In this document: positions 25,824-35,038 of the stretch, one piece after another | Numbering within the stretch: the first letter of the stretch is position 1 | Layout of the letters: every line of letters begins with the position of its first letter | Origin: Thalassotalea sp. PS06 | GTDB taxonomy: Bacteria > Pseudomonadota > Gammaproteobacteria > Enterobacterales > Alteromonadaceae | Length of the DNA: 64,000 bases | Assembly (NCBI RefSeq): GCF_007197775.1 | Contig: NZ_CP041638.1 | Span: 310,001 to 374,000 of the forward strand | Reading direction: 5' to 3' | The notes under the pieces: model-generated | Told to the model about the DNA's origin: nothing | Database searches by the model: none | The model's input: the letters and a program-made list of their open reading frames with translations, nothing else | Position numbers and translations under genes: made by a program

Positions 25824-26880
25824 TACCTTATTAGAAAAGCAGGCATTAACCTTAGGTTTTATGCCGCTTACCGATAGTGCGCCTTTGGTGGTTGCGAAAG
25901 AGTTTGGTTTTTTTGAAAAGTACGGCCTCGATGTCACTTTGGAAAAACAAAACTCCTGGGCGACGATGCGCGATAAAATCTGTACTGGTTTACTCGATGC
26001 CGCACAGATGCTGGCACCTATGCCAATTGCCAGCAGCCTGGGGGTTGATGGTCAGCGAATTCCGATGATCACCCCGCTCGTATTAAGCCGTAATGGTAAT
26101 GCCATTACCTTAGGGAAAAAATGGTACCCTTTGCTTGGTGAACATCAATTACCGGAAGGTCAGCCCGTTAATGCTGAAGCAATAAAGCCTTTGGTGGCAT
26201 TGAAACAACAGCAGGGCGAGAAATTGAAACTGGCGACGGTTTTTCCTTACAGTTGTCATTACTATCAATTACTCGACTGGCTTACCAATGCGGGAATTGA
26301 CCTTGAACAGATTGAAATTCTGATCATTCCTCCGGGTAACATGACCACGGCACTGAAACTTGGCCACATTGATGGTTTTTGTGTCGGTGGCCCCTGGAAT
26401 GCGTTTGCCGTTCGTGCCCATCTTGGTTTTACCGGTGTGACGTCGTCAGATATCTGGGTGGATTTTCCAGAGAAAGTACTTGGCATGCTTGCCAGTTGGC
26501 AGCTGCAAAATCCGCAAACCTGTAAAGCGCTAGTACAGGCATTAAATGAGGCATGTCACTGGCTTGAATCCATTCCCAATCGCTTTGAAGCGGCGCAGAT
26601 TCTGAGTCAGTCTCAGTATCTGAACATGGATTTGAATATTATTGCGCCATCCTTGTTAGGTAGTTGCCTGACTTTTAAGGACTTGCCGCCCCGGCAAATC
26701 GACACCTATAACCAGTTCGCCGATTCCGAGTCATTGCAATTGAATTGTCCGAATATTGAAGATGGCCGTTGGTTGCTTGAAGCGATGCAAAAAGCCGGGC
26801 ATTTAGCCGATCCCGAACAAGCCGCCGCACAACTGCCACATATCTACCGTCCGGATTTATTCCAGCAATATTTTGAATAA
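25816..26880 (+). CDS. nasS: Nitrate-sensing protein NasS (NrtA/CmpA-like, cytoplasmic)
   Basis: 354 residues with no signal peptide, unlike the transport protein NrtA, which it resembles throughout (LTLGFMPLTDSAPLVVAKEFGFFEKYGLDVTLE; DAAQMLAPMPIASSLG; GFCVGGPWNAFAV). NasS proteins sequester NasT and release it when nitrate is bound. It overlaps nasT by 8 bp (ATGGTTAA), so the two are translationally coupled. The stop at 26880 is followed directly by the MITE-like element at 26881. Confidence 0.9.
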   Translation: MVNTLLEKQALTLGFMPLTDSAPLVVAKEFGFFEKYGLDVTLEKQNSWATMRDKICTGLLDAAQMLAPMPIASSLGVDGQRIPMITPLVLSRNGNAITLGKKWYPLLGEHQLPEGQPVNAEAIKPLVALKQQQGEKLKLATVFPYSCHYYQLLDWLTNAGIDLEQIEILIIPPGNMTTALKLGHIDGFCVGGPWNAFAVRAHLGFTGVTSSDIWVDFPEKVLGMLASWQLQNPQTCKALVQALNEACHWLESIPNRFEAAQILSQSQYLNMDLNIIAPSLLGSCLTFKDLPPRQIDTYNQFADSESLQLNCPNIEDGRWLLEAMQKAGHLADPEQAAAQLPHIYRPDLFQQYFE

Positions 26881-27143
26881 TACCAATCCCATTAAATTAT
26901 TGCTCACTCAGTGAGAATTTAAAGGCTTTTAGACAAGGCTTTGATTGCAGAGAATGGTTATTCCATTGTCAAAATCAGTAACGCGGGATAAACGCCTTTA
27001 AAACTCACCCGTAGGGAGTTAGTGAGAGGCCCATTTACGGCCCTATATTTCATTAATATAGAATGACTATATCAATAAAATCTATGTTGTAACTGAACCT
27101 CGGCCCTAACTCTGAGTTGTACACAAACTTAGTGGAATTGGTA
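26881..27143. repeat. 263-bp MITE-like element between nasS and nrtA leader
   Basis: Left end TACCAATCCCATTAA and right end TTAGTGGAATTGGTA are imperfect inverted copies. Inside there is a nested inverted repeat TTTAAAGGC (26918) / GCCTTTAAA (26994) and several short palindromes, but no open frame. It starts at the base after the nasS stop. The right end followed by the next bases gives TGGTATAAT, an extended -10 promoter pointing at nrtA. Confidence 0.8.
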
Positions 27144-27147
27144 TAAT
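27117..27147 (+). promoter_or_regulatory. Probable extended -10 promoter for the nrt leader
   Basis: TGGTATAAT (27139-27147) is an extended -10 with a perfect TATAAT. A poor -35 (TTGTAC at 27117) stands 19 bp away, as extended -10 promoters allow. The TG and the start of the hexamer belong to the MITE-like element's right end. Confidence 0.55.
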
Positions 27148-27470
27148 TTGCACCAAGATCGTTAAAGTTCTTGCACTCTAAGGATGCAAAACCGGGAGTA
27201 TTTACTCTAATGAAATTAGGGTTTTATCTCCCAGCCCAATAAAAATAAGGGTTTTATAATCTTGGCATTCTATATGCATTATTAAATTCAGGTGCAACAG
27301 CGTACCTTTAATCGCCCCAAGAGGCATTGGCCGGAAAACGGCACACTAAAAATTAATCAACTAATAGAACTGCAACGGCGTAGTCTTTCATTAGTTTGGC
27401 ATCGAGGCCTGACGCAACTTTTCTCTTTTGTGGGAATGGTGGCGGCAGGCTTTTTTATTTGGAGAAAATT
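27148..27470 (+). promoter_or_regulatory. Structured nrtA leader, candidate NasT antitermination target
   Basis: About 320 nt without a credible gene between the promoter and nrtA. By eye it contains: a long hairpin GGGAG...CTCCC enclosing ACTCTAAT/ATTAGGGT (about 27194-27231); hairpin AGGTGC[AACAGC]GTACCT (27290-27307); hairpin ACTGC[AACGGC]GTAGT (27369-27384) closed further by AACTAAT/ATTAGTT (27359-27396); then an intrinsic terminator ending just before the ribosome site. ANTAR proteins bind pairs of hairpins with six-base loops having A at position 1 and G at 4. AACGGC fits; AACAGC has A1 but G at 5. The regulator nasT lies next door. Confidence 0.65.
27407..27460 (+). terminator. Intrinsic terminator inside the nrtA leader
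   Basis: Arms GCCTGACGCAAC (27407) and GTGGCGGCAGGC (27439) pair with two mismatches and are followed by TTTTTTATTT. The ribosome site GGAG of nrtA begins right after it and the ATG is at 27471, so the terminator would stop the transcript before the operon unless relieved. Confidence 0.82.
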
Positions 27471-28877
27471 ATGTTTCAACTTAAACAAACGAGTTCAAAC
27501 AAAATGTTCAAACGAATAAGCCATACATTTACTATGGCTATCGCAGCGTTCAGTTTTGTTGTTTCTACTTCCACTACTGCCGAAGAGTTAGGTTATCCAG
27601 AAAAAGAAGAACTGACCTTTGGTTTTATTAAATTAACCGATATGGCACCTATCGCCATTGCCTATGAAAAAGGCTTTTTTGAAGACGAAGGTTTATACGT
27701 CACTATCGAAGCTCAGGCTAACTGGAAAGTATTGCTTGATGGTGTAATCGATGGTCGTTTGGACGGCGCTCACATGCTTGCTGGTCAGCCAATTGCTGCC
27801 ACCATAGGTTATGGTACTAAAGCCAACATCATCACCCCTTTCTCGATGGATCTGAATGGTAACGGTATTACCGTTTCTAACGAAATCTGGAAACAGATGA
27901 AAGGTAATATCCCTAAGCAAGCTGACGGTCGTCCTGTTCACCCAATCAAAGCTGACGCGCTAAAGCCGGTTGTTGATAAGTTCATCGACGAAGGTAAGCC
28001 GTTCAACATGGGTATGGTGTTCCCGGTTTCTACTCATAACTATGAGCTGCGTTACTGGTTAGCCGCTGGTGGTATCCACCCAGGTTACTATGCACCGCAC
28101 AAAGGTGACACTTCAGGTCAAATCGACGCCCAGGCGCTTCTTTCTGTAACTCCGCCACCGCAAATGCCTGCAACCTTAGAAGCGGGAACTATTTATGGCT
28201 ACTGCGTTGGTGAACCTTGGAACCAGCAGGCTGTTTTCAAAGGTATCGGGGTACCGGTTGTAACCGATTATGAAATCTGGAAAGACAACCCTGAAAAAGT
28301 TTTCGGTATCACTGAAGAGTTTGCTGAGAAATATCCAAACACCACGATTCGTCTTACTCGTGCCCTTATCCGTGCCGCACAATGGTTAGATGCTAACGAC
28401 AATGGTAACCGTCCGGAAGCGGTAAAAATTCTATCGGAATCTAAATATGTTGGTGCTGATTATGAAGTTATCGCCAACAGCATGACAGGTACATTTGAAT
28501 ACGAAAAAGGTGACAAGCGTTCGGTTCCGGATTTCAACGTATTCTTCCGTTATAACGCGACCTACCCATATTACTCAGACGCTATCTGGTATCTAACGCA
28601 AATGCGCCGTTGGGGTCAGATCAGTGAAGACAAGCCGGACAGCTGGTACAAAGAAGTAGCTGCCAAGGTTTATCGTCCTGACATCTATAAAAAAGCGGCT
28701 CAGTCGCTAATCGAAGAGAAAATTATCGATGCAGCACTATTCCCTGATTTCACTTCAGAAGATGGTTTCCGTGCACCACAAACGCACTTTATTGACGGCA
28801 TCGTTTACGACGGTTCTAAGCCAAACGATTACATCAATAAGTTTTCAATCGGCTTGAAAGCTGGTGAAAAAATTTAA
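27471..28877 (+). CDS. nrtA: Nitrate/nitrite ABC transporter substrate-binding protein
   Basis: 468 residues from ATG 27471, 6 nt after GGAG. An N-terminal signal segment ([18 protein letters not shown]) exports it to the periplasm. The NrtA/CmpA fold is clear: [58 protein letters not shown]. No CxxC-type lipobox is seen. It captures nitrate for NrtB/NrtD. It is the first gene of the transport operon, controlled by the leader terminator. NasS is its cytoplasmic relative. Confidence 0.92.
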   Translation: MFQLKQTSSNKMFKRISHTFTMAIAAFSFVVSTSTTAEELGYPEKEELTFGFIKLTDMAPIAIAYEKGFFEDEGLYVTIEAQANWKVLLDGVIDGRLDGAHMLAGQPIAATIGYGTKANIITPFSMDLNGNGITVSNEIWKQMKGNIPKQADGRPVHPIKADALKPVVDKFIDEGKPFNMGMVFPVSTHNYELRYWLAAGGIHPGYYAPHKGDTSGQIDAQALLSVTPPPQMPATLEAGTIYGYCVGEPWNQQAVFKGIGVPVVTDYEIWKDNPEKVFGITEEFAEKYPNTTIRLTRALIRAAQWLDANDNGNRPEAVKILSESKYVGADYEVIANSMTGTFEYEKGDKRSVPDFNVFFRYNATYPYYSDAIWYLTQMRRWGQISEDKPDSWYKEVAAKVYRPDIYKKAAQSLIEEKIIDAALFPDFTSEDGFRAPQTHFIDGIVYDGSKPNDYINKFSIGLKAGEKI

Positions 28878-28922
28878 TCTGGCCCGCGGCCGCTAACTCA
28901 TGAAATTTACTGGGAGTATAAG

Positions 28923-29921
28923 ATGAGTCTTTTAATCCGAAACCTGATCAACCTTAACCGGGAGCAGTCATTCTCTGATCAGAGTCTGTTACTGGCAGGG
29001 CAAAAACTGAAACTTGCGTTATTGCCGATCCTCGGGTTACTGGCCTTTTTATTGCTGTGGTCTCTGGCCGCCAATAATGTCACTACTTCCCTGGGTAAAT
29101 TTCCTGGCCCTGGAGCGGTCGCAACTCAGTTTGACAACCTGTATCAGGAACACATGAATGAACGTGAAAAGGAGCAGGCGTTTTATCAGCGTCAGGAAAA
29201 ACGTAACGCCGACCGCGTTGCCAAAGATCCGACTTACGTTGCAAAAATCCGCGCCTATACAGGTAAAGAAACCTTTTTGGATCAGATTATTACCAGTTTG
29301 AAAACGGTAATGAGCGGCTTCCTTCTCGCCGCAGTTATTGCCATTCCTCTGGGTATTGCTATCGGTCTTAGCCAGACATTAAACCAGGCGATCAATCCGA
29401 TTATTCAGGTATTTAAACCGGTATCACCTCTGGCCTGGCTGCCATTGGTAACTATGCTGGTGAGTGCCTTGTATGTCTCGGACGATCCGCTATTTGCCAA
29501 ATCCTTTGTCAATTCACTTATTACCGTCACCTTATGTTGTTTGTGGCCTATGGTGATCAACACTTCTGTCGGTGTTGCATCCATTAATCAGGACTGGGTG
29601 AATGTATCTCAGGTGTTACGCCTTCCAGCGTTAACCCATGTGCGCAAGATTGTACTCCCTGCATCGATTCCGGCGATTTTTACCGGTATGCGTATGTCGT
29701 TGGGTATCGCCTGGATGGTGTTAATTGCCGCGGAGATGCTGGCGCAAAACCCTGGCCTGGGTAAATTTGTCTGGGATGAATTTCAGAACGGTAGTTCCCA
29801 GTCTCTGTCACGCATTATGGCTGCAGTCATTGTGATTGGTTTAATCGGCTTCTTCCTCGACCGAATGATGTTGCAATTGCAACGTTGGTTGTCCTGGGAC
29901 AAAGCATCAGCAAAACGCTAA
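28923..29921 (+). CDS. nrtB: Nitrate ABC transporter permease
   Basis: 332 residues. The binding-protein-dependent permease motif (EAA loop) is visible as VSQVLRLPALTHVRKIVLPASIPAIFTGMR in outline. About six membrane helices are present, with an unusual charged insert after helix 1 (about residues 75-115, EREKEQAFYQRQEKRNADR) that faces the periplasm or cytoplasm. GGGAG stands 7 nt before the ATG. It lies 45 bp after nrtA and 13 bp before the ATPase gene. Confidence 0.92.
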   Translation: MSLLIRNLINLNREQSFSDQSLLLAGQKLKLALLPILGLLAFLLLWSLAANNVTTSLGKFPGPGAVATQFDNLYQEHMNEREKEQAFYQRQEKRNADRVAKDPTYVAKIRAYTGKETFLDQIITSLKTVMSGFLLAAVIAIPLGIAIGLSQTLNQAINPIIQVFKPVSPLAWLPLVTMLVSALYVSDDPLFAKSFVNSLITVTLCCLWPMVINTSVGVASINQDWVNVSQVLRLPALTHVRKIVLPASIPAIFTGMRMSLGIAWMVLIAAEMLAQNPGLGKFVWDEFQNGSSQSLSRIMAAVIVIGLIGFFLDRMMLQLQRWLSWDKASAKR

Positions 29922-29934
29922 TAGGAGAATTACG

Positions 29935-30786
29935 ATGACAACCATTTTAGATATCAGCCAAATCGATATGGTGTTCCCAACACCCAAAGGCGACTTCACG
30001 GCGCTGAAAAATGTTGATTTGAAAATCAAAAAAGGCGAATTCATTTCCTTGATTGGTCACTCCGGTTGCGGTAAGTCCACGGTACTAAACGTGGTAGCTG
30101 GATTGCATCAGGCAACCAAGGGGGCGGTACTTCTAAATAACAAAGAAGTAAACGAGCCGGGTCCGGAGCGTGCTGTTGTGTTTCAAAACCACTCGCTATT
30201 GCCTTGGCTTACGGCCTATCAGAATGTTGAGCTGGCGGTTAAGCAAGTGTTTTCCAAATCGATGTCTGCAAAAGAAATGCAGGACTGGATTGAGCATAAC
30301 CTGACATTGGTACATATGGAGCATGCCATGCATAAACGCCCGGATGAAATTTCCGGGGGAATGAAGCAACGTGTTGGTATTGCCCGTGCCCTTTCCATGC
30401 AACCAGAAATTCTGTTGATGGATGAGCCGTTTGGTGCCCTGGATGCACTAACCCGCGCTCATATGCAGGATTCTTTGATGGAAATTCAGGATGAGCTAAA
30501 TAACACAGTGATCATGATCACTCACGATGTCGATGAAGCGGTATTACTATCCGATCGCATCGTAATGATGACCAATGGTCCGGCCGCCACCATCGGCGAA
30601 ATCTTAGATGTTGATTTGCCTCGTCCGCGTGACCGTCTCGCTTTAGCTAATGATCCAAGATACAACGAATTAAGGTCTGAAGTGTTGACCTTCCTATATG
30701 AAAAACAACGAAAAATAGAGGTGATTGCACCTAGCGAATCAGCACCGAGAAAAGACGCTGAAGATTCGGAAAATGCGGTCGCCTGA
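29935..30786 (+). CDS. nrtD: Nitrate ABC transporter ATP-binding protein
   Basis: 283 residues. Walker A is GHSGCGKST, the Q-loop VFQNHSLLPWLT, the signature ISGGMKQR and Walker B LLMDEPFGALDALTR, with switch histidine in MITHDVDEA. It belongs to the NrtC/NrtD/SsuB/TauB group. It lacks the extra NrtA-like domain that NrtC carries, so NrtD is the better name; a separate nrtC is absent, so a homodimer is expected. A ribosome site AGGAGAA precedes the ATG. The porin gene follows 13 bp later. Confidence 0.9.
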   Translation: MTTILDISQIDMVFPTPKGDFTALKNVDLKIKKGEFISLIGHSGCGKSTVLNVVAGLHQATKGAVLLNNKEVNEPGPERAVVFQNHSLLPWLTAYQNVELAVKQVFSKSMSAKEMQDWIEHNLTLVHMEHAMHKRPDEISGGMKQRVGIARALSMQPEILLMDEPFGALDALTRAHMQDSLMEIQDELNNTVIMITHDVDEAVLLSDRIVMMTNGPAATIGEILDVDLPRPRDRLALANDPRYNELRSEVLTFLYEKQRKIEVIAPSESAPRKDAEDSENAVA

Positions 30787-30799
30787 TAAGGAATTTATC

Positions 30800-32002
30800 A
30801 TGTTAGCTAATAAAAAAACGTTAAACAAAAGCATTGTAAGTGCGCTACTTCTAACCACATTAACGCCAGTTGCAGGGCAGGCATTTGCCGACGCTGGCAG
30901 CGCGAAAATTGATTTTCGTCTGCGTCACGAATCTGTGTCTCAGGACAATGCGTTAAAAGATGCGGATGCATTAACACTGCGCACCACCTTAACTTACACC
31001 ACGCCTTCTGTGGGTAACTTTAGCGGTGTGGTTGAATTTGAAGATTCACGCGTGGTTTTCGGTATCGATGATTACAACAACACCCTTGGCATGAATACCG
31101 ATTATTCGGTAATTGCCGACCCGGAAACGACCGAGCTGGATCAAGGTTTTGTGCAATACAAGAATGATGGCATTACTGCCAAATTAGGCCGCCAGGTAAT
31201 TACCCTGGATAACCATCGTTTTGTTGGTCATGTTGGCTGGCGTCAGGATAAGCAGACCTTTGACGCTGCTACCTTGGTTTACGGTGGTATCGATAAGCTG
31301 ACGATGCAATACAGCTACATCACCAAACGTAACCGTATCTTTGCCGACCAGAGAGATCTGGACTCAAAAGATCACCTTTTCAATGTGGGTTATAAAACCT
31401 CTCTGGGTACCTTAACCGGTTATGGTTACTTGCTTGATGAAGACGAAGGCATGACCAAAACCTATGACACCTGGGGTGCACGTTTTGCCGGTAAATCCGA
31501 CGGTGACAGCCTGGCATTTGTATATACCGGTGAATACGCCACTCAATCTGCTGAAATCAATGGCAACGACTTTGACGCCGATTACTACCTGTTAGAGGGT
31601 GGTGTGGTGTTCTCTGGCGTCACCGCCAAGCTAGGTTATGAGGTTCTGGGCAGTGATGATGGTGCCTTTGGTTTCTCAACTCCACTTGCAACTCTGCACA
31701 AATTTAACGGTTGGACCGACCAATTTTTAGGCACACCTGCTCAGGGTCTTGAAGATGCCTATATCTCACTATCTGGCCAGGTCTTTTCCGGTAACTGGCT
31801 AGTTGCTTATCACGATTTCTCTGCCGATGACGGTACTGCAGAAATTGATGATTTTGGAAGCGAATGGGATGCGCAATTCACTATCGGTTTCGCTAAGCAC
31901 TATAGCGCTGGTGTAAAAGTTGGCTTGTATCAGGAAGGCGATAACGCCACTGGTAAAGTTGATACCGACAAAGTCTGGTTCTGGTTAGGCGCTAAGTTCT
32001 AA
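30800..32002 (+). CDS. Outer-membrane beta-barrel (porin-like), copy 2, in the nrt operon
   Basis: 400 residues from ATG 30800, with AAGGA 7 nt upstream. A signal peptide ends near GQAFA. The mature part is a beta-barrel ending in FWLGAKF. It is a paralogue of 23741-24976, strongly alike in DSRVVFGIDDYNNTLGMN, VIADPETTELDQGFVQ and GWRQDKQTFDA and in the C-terminal third. As the last gene of the nitrate transport operon it is a good candidate for an outer-membrane channel for nitrate. No experimental evidence can be cited from sequence. Confidence 0.82.
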   Translation: MLANKKTLNKSIVSALLLTTLTPVAGQAFADAGSAKIDFRLRHESVSQDNALKDADALTLRTTLTYTTPSVGNFSGVVEFEDSRVVFGIDDYNNTLGMNTDYSVIADPETTELDQGFVQYKNDGITAKLGRQVITLDNHRFVGHVGWRQDKQTFDAATLVYGGIDKLTMQYSYITKRNRIFADQRDLDSKDHLFNVGYKTSLGTLTGYGYLLDEDEGMTKTYDTWGARFAGKSDGDSLAFVYTGEYATQSAEINGNDFDADYYLLEGGVVFSGVTAKLGYEVLGSDDGAFGFSTPLATLHKFNGWTDQFLGTPAQGLEDAYISLSGQVFSGNWLVAYHDFSADDGTAEIDDFGSEWDAQFTIGFAKHYSAGVKVGLYQEGDNATGKVDTDKVWFWLGAKF

Positions 32003-32030
32003 TCGGCAGAAATATGTTTAAAAAGCTCTA

Positions 32031-32054
32031 AAGCCGCTAAAACCAGAGCGGCTT
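32031..32054 (+). terminator. Intercistronic hairpin between porin and nirB
   Basis: Perfect 8-bp stem AAGCCGCT/AGCGGCTT with loop AAAACCAG, 29 bp after the porin stop and 20 bp before nirB. There is no T-run, so it may lower read-through or protect the upstream mRNA rather than fully terminate. Confidence 0.5.
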
Positions 32055-32074
32055 AGATGTAAACGGGGAATATT

Positions 32075-34606
32075 ATGAGTAATAAACAGCACATCGTCGT
32101 CGTAGGTAACGGCATGGTAGGACATCATTTTGTTGAGCAGCTGAGTCAGTCGGCCAATGGCGAACAATTTGCAATCACTGTGTTATCCGCAGAACCACGT
32201 CTGGCCTACGACCGTGTTCATTTATCGGAGTACTTTGCCGGTAAAAGTGCCGACGATTTGGCGATGACGAGCATCGAATTGTATCAACAGTGGCAGGTAG
32301 ACTTTCGGGTGAATGCCAAGGTCGATACGATTGACCGTCAGGCACAAACCGTTACCACGGTAACCGGGGAAGTGCTGAGCTATGACAAGCTGGTTTTGGC
32401 CACAGGTTCTTACCCATTTGTTCCCCCAATTAAAGGTAACGATAATCCAGACTGTCTGGTTTATCGCACCATTGAAGATCTGCAGGCTATCAGTCAGTGC
32501 GCCTCGAAAAGCAAAGTTGGCGTGGTTATCGGTGGTGGCTTGTTAGGTCTTGAAGCCGCAAATGCCTTACATAATCTTGGCCTTGAAACCCATGTTGTTG
32601 AATTTGCGCCGCAGTTGATGGCAGTGCAGATCGACCGTCCTGGCGGCGATATTCTCAAGCAGAAAATCGAATCTTTAGGTGTGCAGGTGCATACCAACCG
32701 TGCCACCACGGAAATTGTTCGCGGTGATAGCTGTCGTCATAAATTATGTTTCAGTAATGGCGAAGAATTAGAAACCGATTTAGTGCTTTTTTCTGCAGGT
32801 ATTCGTCCATACGATGAACTGGCTCGTAAATCCGATCTCGAAGTGGGTGAACGCGGCGGTATCGTCATTAACAACCAGTGTCAGACCAGCGATGAAAACA
32901 TCTATGCCATCGGTGAGTGTGCGCTGTGGAATAATTTTATCTTTGGCTTAGTGGCTCCAGGAAACACTATGGCGAAAGTGACCGCTGAACATCTGCAAGG
33001 TGAGGCCGGCGCATTTACCGGTGCAGATATGAGCACCAAGTTAAAGCTGATGGGTGTTGATGTGGGTTCTATTGGAGACGCTCATGGTAAAACGCCTGGC
33101 GCTTTAACCTATCGCTATGAAGATCAGGTAAACGGTGTTTACAAAACCATGGTGGTTGATAGCGAGCAGAAAAAATTATTGGGCTCGGTATTAATTGGTG
33201 ATACCACTGAGTACGACAGCCTGCTGCAATACATGCTAAATGGTATTGATTTACCAGAGCAGCCTGAAAGCCTGATTTTACCCTCCAGTTCCGACAAACC
33301 ATTACTTGGCGCCGATGCGCTTCCAGATACCGCAACCTTGTGTTCATGTCATAACGTCACCAAAGGTGATGTTATCGCCGCTATCGATGGCGGCGCGGTT
33401 ACCTTTGATGCAGTAAAAACCTGCACCAAAGCCAGTACGGGCTGCGGTGGTTGTGCAGCGTTACTAAAAGACGTGACCACCAGCGAGCTGAGCAACCGCG
33501 GTGTGGAAGTGAAAAAGGATATCTGTGAACACTTCCCGTATTCGCGTCGCGAACTATTTGATCTGATCAAAATTGAAAAAATCACCAACTTTAAAGATTT
33601 ATTAGCCGCCCACGGTAAAGGCCTGGGTTGCGATATCTGTAAACCAACGGCGGCATCGATTTTTGCATCGGTGTGGAATGAATATATTCTCGATAAGAAG
33701 CATCAGCCTCTGCAGGATACCAATGATACCTTCCTGGCGAATATGCAAAAAGACGGAACCTATTCTGTCGTGCCACGTATTCCTGGCGGCGAAATTACCC
33801 CGGATAAACTGATTGTGATTGGCCAGGTTGCCAAGCAATACAATCTGTATACCAAGATCACCGGTGGCCAGCGAATCGATTTATTTGGTGCTCGCAAAGA
33901 AGAATTACCGGATATCTGGCGTCAGTTAGTGGATGCCGGCTTTGAAACCGGTCATGCCTATGGCAAATCGGTACGCACCGTCAAATCCTGTGTCGGTAGC
34001 ACCTGGTGTCGTTACGGTGTTCAGGACAGCGTGTCGATGGCGCTATTTATTGAAAACCGTTACAAAGGTATCCGCTCTCCTCATAAATTGAAATTTGCGG
34101 TATCCGGTTGCACCCGTGAGTGTGCCGAAGCCCAGAGTAAAGATATCGGTGTCATCGCCACCGAAAGTGGCTGGAACTTATACGTTTGTGGTAACGGCGG
34201 CATGAAACCTCGTCATGCAGATTTATTCGCCACCGATCTTGATGATGAAACCCTAATCAAATACATCGACCGGGTATTGATGTTCTACATCGAAACCGCC
34301 GATCGTCTGCAACGTACTTCTGTGTGGATGAATAACATGGAAGGCGGTCTTGAATACCTTCAGGACGTTGTCATTAACGACAGCTTAGGACTTGCGGCTC
34401 GTCTTGAGCAGCACATGGATAGCATCGTTGGTACTTACCAGTGTGAGTGGAAAACTACCCTTGAAGACCCGAAAGCGTTGGAACGCTTCAAGCCGTTTGT
34501 AAATTCAGATAAACCCGATAGCAATATTCAGTTTGTTGACGAGCGCGGTCAGATCCGTCCGGCGCGCCCGGAAGAAAAAGCCATTGCCGTTGTCGTTCAA
34601 GACTAA
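32075..34606 (+). CDS. nirB: Assimilatory nitrite reductase (NADH/NADPH) large subunit
   Basis: 843 residues. Domains in order: FAD/NAD(P)H oxidoreductase (GNGMVGHHFVEQL at the N-terminus, VVIGGGLLGLEAANAL), a BFD-like [2Fe-2S] domain (CSCHNVTKGDV...CTKASTGCGGC, about 424-460), the sulfite/nitrite reductase ferredoxin-like part, and the siroheme-[4Fe-4S] domain with C639/C645 (SCVGSTWC) and C679/C683 (SGCTREC). It reduces nitrite to ammonium with six electrons from NAD(P)H. GGGGA lies 8 nt before the ATG. nirD follows 29 bp downstream. Confidence 0.96.
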   Translation: MSNKQHIVVVGNGMVGHHFVEQLSQSANGEQFAITVLSAEPRLAYDRVHLSEYFAGKSADDLAMTSIELYQQWQVDFRVNAKVDTIDRQAQTVTTVTGEVLSYDKLVLATGSYPFVPPIKGNDNPDCLVYRTIEDLQAISQCASKSKVGVVIGGGLLGLEAANALHNLGLETHVVEFAPQLMAVQIDRPGGDILKQKIESLGVQVHTNRATTEIVRGDSCRHKLCFSNGEELETDLVLFSAGIRPYDELARKSDLEVGERGGIVINNQCQTSDENIYAIGECALWNNFIFGLVAPGNTMAKVTAEHLQGEAGAFTGADMSTKLKLMGVDVGSIGDAHGKTPGALTYRYEDQVNGVYKTMVVDSEQKKLLGSVLIGDTTEYDSLLQYMLNGIDLPEQPESLILPSSSDKPLLGADALPDTATLCSCHNVTKGDVIAAIDGGAVTFDAVKTCTKASTGCGGCAALLKDVTTSELSNRGVEVKKDICEHFPYSRRELFDLIKIEKITNFKDLLAAHGKGLGCDICKPTAASIFASVWNEYILDKKHQPLQDTNDTFLANMQKDGTYSVVPRIPGGEITPDKLIVIGQVAKQYNLYTKITGGQRIDLFGARKEELPDIWRQLVDAGFETGHAYGKSVRTVKSCVGSTWCRYGVQDSVSMALFIENRYKGIRSPHKLKFAVSGCTRECAEAQSKDIGVIATESGWNLYVCGNGGMKPRHADLFATDLDDETLIKYIDRVLMFYIETADRLQRTSVWMNNMEGGLEYLQDVVINDSLGLAARLEQHMDSIVGTYQCEWKTTLEDPKALERFKPFVNSDKPDSNIQFVDERGQIRPARPEEKAIAVVVQD

Positions 34607-34635
34607 TGATTCAGGATTAACCAGAGGAACTTAAC

Positions 34636-35019
34636 ATGACCACATTAGCCTATGCAGAAGAACTTGAAGTTGCAGTAGCCCAATCTCAATGGATAGAAAT
34701 CTGTCAGCAAAGTCAGTTGATTGAAGACACCGGTGTTGCAGCGCTCCTCGATAATGGCGCGCAGGTGGCAATTTTCCACCTACCGCTTGAAGCAAATAAA
34801 GTCTTTGCCGTTGGCAACTTTGATCCTATCGGTGAAGCCAATGTTTTATATCGTGGCATCGTCGGCAGTGTCGATGGTGAGCCGGTTGTAGCCTCACCGT
34901 TATACAAACAGCATTTCTCGCTTGTTGATGGTCGCTGTCTTGATGATGAAAGTGTTTCCATTGCCGTGTATCCGGCTCGGATCGTCGACGGAAAAGTCGA
35001 ATTAAGCGTTGAGTTATAG
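34636..35019 (+). CDS. nirD: Nitrite reductase small subunit (NirD)
   Basis: 127 residues with a Rieske-like fold (VFAVGNFDPIGEANVLYRGI... GEPVVASPLYKQHFSLVDGRCLDDE). As in other NirD proteins the cysteine-histidine ligands of a true Rieske cluster are absent. The N-terminus is about 15 residues longer than E. coli NirD. It works with NirB in the cytoplasm. AGAGGAAC lies before the ATG. nasA starts 19 bp after the stop. Confidence 0.92.
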   Translation: MTTLAYAEELEVAVAQSQWIEICQQSQLIEDTGVAALLDNGAQVAIFHLPLEANKVFAVGNFDPIGEANVLYRGIVGSVDGEPVVASPLYKQHFSLVDGRCLDDESVSIAVYPARIVDGKVELSVEL

Positions 35020-35038
35020 GTTTAACGTGGCGGGAACT

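Noticed and set aside
27128..27155. Sigma-54 promoter TTGG...TTGCA before the nrt leader
   Set aside because: Only 8 bases separate GG and GC instead of 10; the TGGTATAAT extended -10 is a better reading.
27292..27519. 75-codon frame in the nrtA leader
   Set aside because: It runs through the hairpins and the terminator and overlaps nrtA out of frame; no ribosome site and no family likeness.
34636..35019. True Rieske [2Fe-2S] protein
   Set aside because: The Cys-His ligand pairs are absent; context and length identify NirD, where they are normally lost.
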